Source: Elysia chlorotica (Eukaryota; Mollusca; Gastropoda; Plakobranchidae). From it: a stretch of DNA of 64,000 nucleotides. The stretch lies in contig RQTK01000709.1 of NCBI GenBank assembly GCA_003991915.1, positions 62,001-126,000 on the forward strand. The letters are read 5' to 3'. The notes below the pieces were generated by a model. It was not told where the DNA came from. It made no database searches and saw only the letters and a list, made by a program, of their open reading frames with translations. Both the position numbers and the translations under genes were made by a program. Shown piece after piece: positions 41,701-64,000 of the stretch (position 1 is its first letter; each line of letters begins with the position of its first letter).

Positions 41701-42403
41701 GATGTAACAGTCTATGAAGAGTGCAAACATTCTAGTCTACAAATGTACAATCTTAACAGTTTCAACTCTTAAATTCAAGCGATCTATAGATCATTCCTAA
41801 GACTCAAAATTCAAAGTGAAAAACTTTGTTCAATCTAACTGCTAAGCATTGACTGAATTGGATTACGAATTTTTTCTATTTATAAATGGATGACATTTTG
41901 AGTGTAAAATAACTAAAGATTATTTATAATGTTTTTAAATCAGAGCCATTGCTTTGATTTAAAAGAAAGTTATAACTAACAAATAAATTACATAAACATT
42001 TTAATATATATAGGTAGTTATTTAAAAAGTTACCTAACCAAAACACAAAATACTATTGAACTTCTTGACGGCTAAAAAAATCAGCACCAAAACTCCAGAA
42101 TTTTGAATGCAAATCTCAGCCAAGAATCAATGCAAAAAAATATTCCTCACATGAACCTAGAACTATCAAGAAATGGCAAATCAGGACCATTGGATGATTG
42201 ACATGGACAACATGACTGGAACGATTTCTTTTTTCAAACATATAACTGGTCTTGAAACCAGTGACAGAAACATTAATTAAACGAAATGTATAATATATTA
42301 AATTTTACAATTACCTGAAATCAATATGAGTATTGCTGTTTTCAATATCCATTGATAATGCCGAATTGACAGCTTCAAATTTGGAGTTCTCCAGAAGTTT
42401 CAT
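35788..42403 (-). CDS. MAF1: MAF1, negative regulator of RNA polymerase III
   Basis: Six exons: 42315-42403, 39606-39755, 39005-39173, 38161-38285, 36703-36822, 35788-35860. Phases chain exactly; 726 nt, 241 aa (human MAF1 256 aa). The start [18 protein letters not shown] is the conserved MAF1 N-terminal box. Then come [18 protein letters not shown], the central [40 protein letters not shown] and the signature SDPFSEDG followed by [20 protein letters not shown]. The acidic tail [20 protein letters not shown] is typical. MAF1 binds Pol III and keeps it from Brf1-TBP when unphosphorylated; TOR and casein kinase signalling control it, and it represses tRNA and 5S rRNA synthesis. The stop codon TAA lies inside a perfect donor-like GTAAGT (35785-35790), see findings. 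RARS2 is divergently placed upstream. Intron 1 carries a dead LINE fragment and intron 3 a small DNA transposon is just downstream of exon 3. Confidence 0.96.
38676..38988. mobile_element. MITE-like pogo/Tigger-type element with TA target duplication
   Basis: Terminal inverted repeat CAGTGGACCT...AGGTCCACTG, flanked on both sides by TA (38674-38675 and 38989-38990). The 5' end CAGTGGACCTCGGATATAGC is typical of pogo/Tigger ends. Length 313 bp, no coding capacity. The 3' half (AAGTGCCCTATATAAAATGC then ATATTATTATTATAT) resembles a SINE tail, suggesting a composite. It is in MAF1 intron 3, between exons 38161-38285 and 39005-39173. Confidence 0.75.
41030..41625 (-). mobile_element. Decayed LINE reverse transcriptase fragment
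   Basis: Minus-strand translation, with several frameshifts and deletions, gives [13 protein letters not shown] (the RT catalytic YxDD box, here mutated to YAED), then a [14 protein letters not shown] segment, then [17 protein letters not shown], then [10 protein letters not shown], then [12 protein letters not shown], then LFRQIVQRL near 41090. This is the palm-to-thumb part of a non-LTR reverse transcriptase. It ends close to an (ATG)n-like tail at 41060-41075. It lies in MAF1 intron 1, same strand as MAF1, and is clearly inactive. Confidence 0.8.
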
Positions 42404-44135
42404 GCTGATCAGATTCAGATGAAGAATTTGTAAAAACAATATGCCAGTGTGTGAATTTTCCTTGGAAAAGCTTCAAGTACCAAAATATAGTTCTCATGTA
42501 TCCGCATGAAAACTCAGAGCTTAGGCGATTAAGGAACTGTAAGCTCTCATGTCAAAGGTCAATAAAACTTTTTAATCAATGGCTCTAAAAATTAATGTCT
42601 AAAACTAAAGACTACACTATCTAGATGGTTTTGAAACCTGGCAGCTTTTTCAGTTTACAAATCTACGATGTGCAAGCAGTTATTAACTACTTTTTCAGGT
42701 AGATATCTTCGATCACAAATTGTTATTCAATACTATTCCTGGTAGTTGGTGTTTAGTAGTAACAAAAGACTACAATGGTTTGCAACTATGTAATCTTCAA
42801 TGCAAGATAAATTTGTTCAGAATAAAATCGATGAATTTATTCATAACTTTTAAAAGTCTTTCTAGGGCAATGTTCACCTCCGCCTCATTTAGATCTACAT
42901 TTGATCGTGAGTGAAAAGTGTAGGAAGCTGGATATCTTATATTCTAAGTCTTCTCTTGGCAACTGCACTGAACACAACTATGTTTATGTCAATCGATTTT
43001 TAAAAGTTAAAAAAACAGCCTGGTTTCAGTTTTCACCCACACAAAGTCAACACGAAAAACACCACGAGAGATTTAAGGAAACATTGTTCTGTAGAAAACT
43101 CTTAGGGTGAGCATAGAAAAGTCTGTGCTTTGAGCAATCTTCAATATCACTTAAAAACAGTTCACTTGTTTTGTCAATGTCAACAAACAACAAAGATACT
43201 TCCTCCGCCATAATTCTAGAATCTAGATCTATACAATCTTGTAGATCTCAAGATTTAGATCTAGATCTAGGTTCTTATTTCAGGTCCTCATAGACTACTT
43301 TCACAAATTTATAAAGTTTGAAAATAAAGAAAAGAAACAGTTATCAAGTATATTTAGTTTTCATCAATGGAATATGAAAGAAGCACTTAATTTTTGTATC
43401 TTCAAGTAAAAGACAGAAGTGAATTGTTATTATTCAGCCATTTGTAAATAACAGTCCCATGATCCTCTGGTACCAGATAAGGAACTTCAAAGGTCAAGGA
43501 TGTGAAGTGAGGAAACGAAAGCGAAAATAGACCAGCTGGAGCTATGGACACCTAGATATTATTCAACAGTCTTTGGGACACCCCACCCCAGCCTAGAGTA
43601 AAAGAGAAGGACGCACTTTCAATGTTTTAATAAAAATGTCATCATTTTATAAAAGATTGATTGCTCACAAGGTGAAATATTTATGTTGTGAAATACGACT
43701 CAAATGATCTCAGAAGCACTAGATCTAAGCTTAGTACAATTTATGGCTGAGTCTATACGCACTATAGCTAGCTAGGCCATAGGCCTAGTGTTTTTGTCCA
43801 AATTGTACTTTATAGATTCTAGATCTCAAGTTTCTCTCTGAGTAATGGTTATAAACGCTGTGCATAGTAAATAACATTTCTTTAGACCTTGGAAACGTAA
43901 AAATTAGAAGCCAGCTTAGCCTAAAACGACAATCAGACCAAATAATTTGATTTGAAGAAAAACACTAAAATATATTACGTATATCAAAATATTGAAAATT
44001 TGGCCAAAAAACTACATGTGGAGATCTAGTGTGTATAGCAAAATTTAAATTTGGACAAAAACCTGTAAATAGTATGAAGAGTCAGAAACACACAGATACA
44101 TCCACAATTTATTAGTTGCCTTTTTCCTACATGTA

Positions 44136-44860
44136 CAGTCAAACCTGTCTAAGACGACCACTGAAGATCCTGGGTCAAAGTGGTCGTCTTGGACAGGTCA
44201 AGGTTTTCTGGATCTGAGTTTTTCCAACTCCAAACTTCTCCGCTAACTGACGCTGGGAAGCCCCCACTTCCGCCAACTTGATAACTTTAATGCGTTGTTG
44301 AAGGTTTAACGTCTTCTTGCTTTGCTTGGTTTCCATTTTTATTCAGAGGTTATACTGCACTGCTGTCACGATGGATCAAATGAGTTTGAAGACAAATTTT
44401 CCATCATCCGAATTTTATGTAAAACTGAGTGGAAGTTTGATGACCATAAAAGGAAGCAACGACCATTTATAGAACCTCCACTCATGGTCTTTTGAAGTTA
44501 CAATCCGCCGTTCACCGAGGCCTTCTTGTCTGACACCTCTCTAGACACGCAATCTTCCCAACATCGATGCACTGGCTCGTGGTGGTCAGTGAAGCATGTC
44601 AAACAAACATACCGAATGTTAAGTCATCTTTTGTTTGCCGTACCTTTCATGGTCAAGACTGGTAAATGATGTTATGGGGTGGTCGCTTTAACAGGTTATA
44701 GACCATTTTGGTAGAGAAAATAGATGGTCAAGGTCGCGTTGGAGAGGTGGTCGTTTTATGGGGTGTATTTATATAGTAAAAAATCAAGGGGGTGGTGGAT
44801 AGCTGGTCGCTTGACCAGGTGGTCGTCTTAGACAGGTGGTCGCTAGAGCAGGTTTGACTG
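44136..44860 (-). mobile_element. Pogo/Tigger element, internal deletion derivative
   Basis: Terminal inverted repeats CAGTCAAACCTG...CAGGTTTGACTG with TA duplications at 44134-44135 and 44861-44862. Subterminal GTGGTCG/CGACCAC motifs recur near both ends. On the minus strand from ATG at 44336 there is an open N-terminus of a CENP-B/pogo-type transposase: METKQSKKTLNLQQRIKVIK, then LAEVGASQRQLAEKFGVGKT, the first helix-turn-helix. At about 44208 the frame runs into the terminal repeat region, so the DDE catalytic domain is missing. It is a non-autonomous copy sitting in the MAF1-RARS2 spacer. Confidence 0.85.
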
Positions 44861-45566
44861 TACAAACAAGTTTTAGATATACATTTAGTGTCGTAAGTAT
44901 TTCATGATAGCTTAAAACTGGTAAGAATAGATCTATATGCGAGTAAGCAGGCATATGACAATTTGTAACTTACTGCGATGGGTACTCCTTACCCACTGCA
45001 GTCCTGTCTATGCTTACGTGGCGTACATATATTCGATATAGAGGGCAAGGTAATTGTATCGATATTGACTAGACTTTAGGACTTAGTTGATTTAAGACAA
45101 AATACTAAGTGCCTCAGAAACATAATTTCCTGCTCCATATTGGTAAGCTGTTACTTCTTAATTTTTGTGGTCCCTAGCCTGCGGGCGATCACATTGGTGG
45201 GTGGACAATATTAGAGCGAATGGGTGGGATTCTATTACAACTTACAAATACGGTGAATACAGTTGTCTCCGCCTAAGAACTCACCCTTTGGGAGAAAACA
45301 AAAGCGGTTTCTTAGAAGGTGCAGTTCTAATGAAAGGAGAAGAAAATGAGCATCGGAGTCGACCAACAAGTTATCAGTCTTCAACTCTTGGAGAGAGAGA
45401 GTTGAGCTGGTTGCTTAACATAGTACATCAACACTATGTGGGCTATATTGCTTGGACAAAACTACCAATCTTTGGGGTTTCATTTAGGCGAAGTCTTTCT
45501 GATTCTGTTCGGTGTTTGTTTACACTACAGTCAAGTAATACCTCTAAATATGTCAATGTATTCTCT

Positions 45567-45617
45567 CTTTGGTCTCTGTCTGTCTGTCTGTCTGTCTGTC
45601 TCTGTCTCTCTCTCTGG
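45567..45617. repeat. (TGTC)n / (TC)n microsatellite
   Basis: About seven TGTC units followed by TC units, 60 bp before the first placed RARS2 exon. Confidence 0.9.
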
Positions 45618-45677
45618 CGTGCTCACTGAATGGGGCTTGCTTGGCTCAGGCTAATATTTTCCCTTTTTTCTTCTAAG

Positions 45678-61253
<15,576 letters not shown>

Positions 61254-64000
61254 TATGTATTGTTAGAAAGTTTACTTTGAACTTTGTTGTGTAATGTATT
61301 TGTTGACAGATGGTTTTTTTCCTTTAAATAATAAGTACCTGCAAATGATTTTGTTACTCCATATGGAGTAAGATATTATTTTACAAAACTGTTATATAAA
61401 TATTTTAGGTGAGATTATATAAATTTCATACTCCAAACTTATTTGCTTTGTGACATATTTCTTTTTTAAAGTATGAAGATACTAATTTTGTTAAACCTGT
61501 TCTCCAGTAATAAAGCAGGAAGTGATTGAATCCAATATTTTCCCACCTCCCAATCATACCCTAGATTTCATTCTAGGTTTTTTGTGCTTGGCCAAGATAA
61601 GAACACATTTTGCTTTTAACTCATAAGCTCAACTTTACTTTCAGTTTAAGTAAAAGACTCAAGCCTCAGTGTCTATTTACCTTTATAACTTCGTTCTCAT
61701 TTCATACAGGAAATCATGCATATTCTATATCTTTTTTTTCTTCATGTCTTAACCTTTTCCCTTATCTTTTTTCCATAGTCAAGCATTTTCTATAAAACTG
61801 CTATAAATATCTACTTCATAAGGCAAGTTTAATAGTTTGGTAGTTCTGATGTTCACAAAATGTGATTATAAATGTATTGTTTTAATATATTATTACAAAA
61901 GAACAACTGGAGTTTTCTTCTGGAACACTAAAGCCAGTAAAGGTTTATGTATAGTATTTAGTGTGTTCTTGTAAATTATAATATAAATGAATAAAAGTAA
62001 ATACCTAGTTTTGTGGTTTGTTGTTACTTTTGATCATCAGTCATAGTCTTATCCTGCATCTCAAAGATTTTAATTAGCAAATCGTTTTGTTGTAAACCCT
62101 TGTAACAGTTCAAGTTGAACAAATGGAGCTTTAATGTAACAGTTCAGTTGTAAAAATGGAGCTTTCATGTAACATGCCAGACGCCATTTAAATGCATTAC
62201 AGCAACAAGCACTAACCGTGGTTTTAGAGAGTATTGTCTAAAATATAACCCATCGAAAGGCGGGGAATTTCTTTTTGTCATCAATAGTTTCCACCCTCAA
62301 TGAAATGGACATTTTTTTTCCTGTATTTTTTTATTTATATCCTTATGCTGTACTCCTATTTATTGCATCGCTTGAGCTGTCAGGACATCTTCACAAATCA
62401 TGACTAGATACATGTGCTTGCAACACTCAGCAAGGCAATTTGAAAGGATTCAAATGAGAGTTCATAACCCCTTTCACAGCTTTTATGTTGCCGTCAAAAT
62501 ACATCTAATAAAAACATAGAACCTAGAGGGATGCTTGGGGTAACAAGGTTCTTAAGCCTCGAGTTTGATGAGGTATCATATAGTACTTTTATAGAAAAAG
62601 AATTTGATAGAGAATGCAGTGGTCAATTAAGAAAGTTGGGAATTAAATTTAATCAGCCAATAACTTGAAATAAGGTGCAGTTAGAATCTATACCAGGACA
62701 AGTTTCAAACCCCAATTTGCAATGCGTGCCTGCTAGTTCATCACATCTTTTGTCTTGACTCGTTCACTTTTGATAAAACAGGTATGCTCTATCAAACTTT
62801 AGGCATTATGTATTTTAAAAACACCAGAAATTTACAATTTAAAAGATATTTTCTTAAATTTGTATCCATTAATTGGTCTGTGATATATGTTCATTTTAAA
62901 TCAGATTTGCAAGAAAGCTGAAATTTATATGTTTGAGCTTCATTTTCATGTAATGACCAGATATTGAGAAATTGCCTATGGCAAGGTAAATGAGTCTTAA
63001 CTTTTGAGTATCATTGTATATCAATGTAAAAAAGTCTTCTAGTATATACAGGCCTGGTTATTGACATAATTGGGAGATTCCTTTATAACATCTAATTGCT
63101 ATAAAAATTCTGCACATAGGAAAAGCAAACAAAAACAGGGATGCTTCAGAGTTTAACAAGAATAGTATAATATACTCCAATACATCCCTATACAACTCAA
63201 GAAGGATACAAAATTTAAAAATAACAGCGCCAGTGAATAAGATATTTCTTCCATTATCTCTTTATTTGTCATTTGTCAGAAAAAAAAATACAAATTTAAA
63301 TGTAATCAATTTGAACGAGGTGAGATGACAACCCAAGTGTGAGGGTCTGTCAGACCTCACTAAATATACACTTTTTTCATTTCTTTCAAACACAATCTTA
63401 CCATAAAGTAGTTGTCTTACAAGCTAAGTTGTTGCCTCACAGTTCAACTGAATCATTCAATACACATCATTAACCAAGAGTAGGATTCACTGCTTCTGTT
63501 CTGTAGTGATCACACATCAATGCAGAGGGTATAAAAGGGTTAAGACATTAAAAAGGCATTTATAAGTCAATTTATAGCAACTCCAAAAAAAAAATTCTTT
63601 GTAACATAAATCATACATCAACATTGAAAACAAGGCAATTGATTGATGTCACAGGAATCATTGACATAGATAAGGCCAGTAAGCCAATGCAGATATATCA
63701 CAAACAGAAAAGGGAAAAATCCAAATATATTTCAACTCAGAATAGTCATGAAGAAATTTACTTACATTTACATTAAAAAAAAAAAAAGCAACAACATAAA
63801 AACTAAGAAAACAGAACAAAGAAAACAAGATGATGAAGTCTAAGAGTATAGAACTGAAGAGTGAAAGTCCCAGTTCACAATCTAGTCCTATCAAATCCAC
63901 AAAATGGCATCGTAAGGTTTGAATGAATCTTAAAGATTGTGCATCCATTATACATTTCCTTGTTCTCAAAATAGATGCTGGCATGAAGAGCACAAAACAT
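61254..64000. other. RARS2 3' UTR and downstream DNA, no further gene seen
   Basis: AT-rich. RARS2 transcripts probably end within the first kilobase. No exon with splice sites and family resemblance was found on either strand. The 111-codon minus frame at 63658-63993 is poly-F/L and has no recognised motif. A short palindrome, GTGAGGGTCTGTCAGACCTCAC, split by one base, lies near 63339-63361. Confidence 0.5.
61990..61995 (+). terminator. Candidate polyadenylation signal of RARS2
   Basis: AATAAA about 740 nt after the stop codon. Another lies near 62507. The choice between them is not decided by the sequence. Confidence 0.35.

Larger units (their letters stand above)
42404..45677. promoter_or_regulatory. 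Divergent MAF1-RARS2 intergenic region
   Basis: Head-to-head spacer between the MAF1 start codon and the first RARS2 exon I could place. It should hold both promoters, the MAF1 5' UTR and the missing short RARS2 first exon. It contains a 725-bp pogo/Tigger derivative and a (TGTC)n array. A 154-codon open frame at 45165-45629 has no family resemblance and ends in the TGTC repeat, so it is not called a gene. No TATA box was singled out. Confidence 0.4.

Noticed and set aside
45165-45629. 154-codon plus frame just upstream of RARS2
   Set aside because: No family resemblance, ends in the TGTC repeat, does not join RARS2 in phase, and has no conserved-looking motif.
63658-63993. 111-codon minus frame at the right edge
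   Set aside because: Phe/Leu-rich translation of A-rich DNA, with no motif or exon structure.

Overview
The window is nuclear DNA from an animal. It is AT-rich and intron-rich, with GT-AG splice sites, conserved metazoan gene families, many microsatellites and decayed transposons. The style of its repeats (I/Nimb-like LINE remnants with a (GAA)n tail, RT fragments with an ATG-type tail, pogo/Tigger elements with TA target duplications, tRNA-headed SINE pieces) suggests a lophotrochozoan, most likely a gastropod mollusc. That taxonomic call is inference.

Four conserved genes and one unrecognised gene were rebuilt exon by exon, with splice phases that agree at every junction. (1) 1926-5364, minus: the 5' part of a K-Cl cotransporter (SLC12A4-7 type), four exons, carrying an N-terminal RFxV kinase-docking motif; the rest lies off the left edge. 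(2) 11992-23754, minus: a CDYL-like chromodomain plus enoyl-CoA-hydratase-fold protein, eight exons, 711 aa. (3) 25795-29944, plus: a two-exon, 770-aa protein of no recognised family. (4) 35788-42403, minus: MAF1, repressor of RNA polymerase III, six exons, 241 aa. (5) 45678-61253, plus: mitochondrial-type arginyl-tRNA synthetase RARS2, 19 coding exons seen; a very short first exon was not found. MAF1 and RARS2 are head to head, about 3.3 kb apart, with a TA-flanked pogo/Tigger deletion derivative between them.

The rest is introns and intergenic DNA: LINE remnants at 1-1035, 41030-41625 and 51978-52272; pogo/Tigger-like elements at 38676-38988 and 44136-44860; tRNA-like SINE heads; and long (GATA)n, (TGA)n, (TAA)n and (TAG)n arrays.

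The most unusual signal is in the last CDYL intron. Two roughly 0.85-kb direct repeats (about 12975-13833 and 14032-14912) differ in a sharply bounded 467-bp block almost only by changes in which the second copy has T. About 41 of 42 differences are of this kind, from A, G and C alike. Read on the other strand this is an adenine-specific difference pattern like that between template and variable repeats of diversity-generating retroelements, although no such system is known in animal nuclear DNA; one-strand lesion bypass or a sequence-quality artefact are the main alternatives. A second unusual item is a near-perfect hairpin with arms of about 45 nt at 33100-33199.
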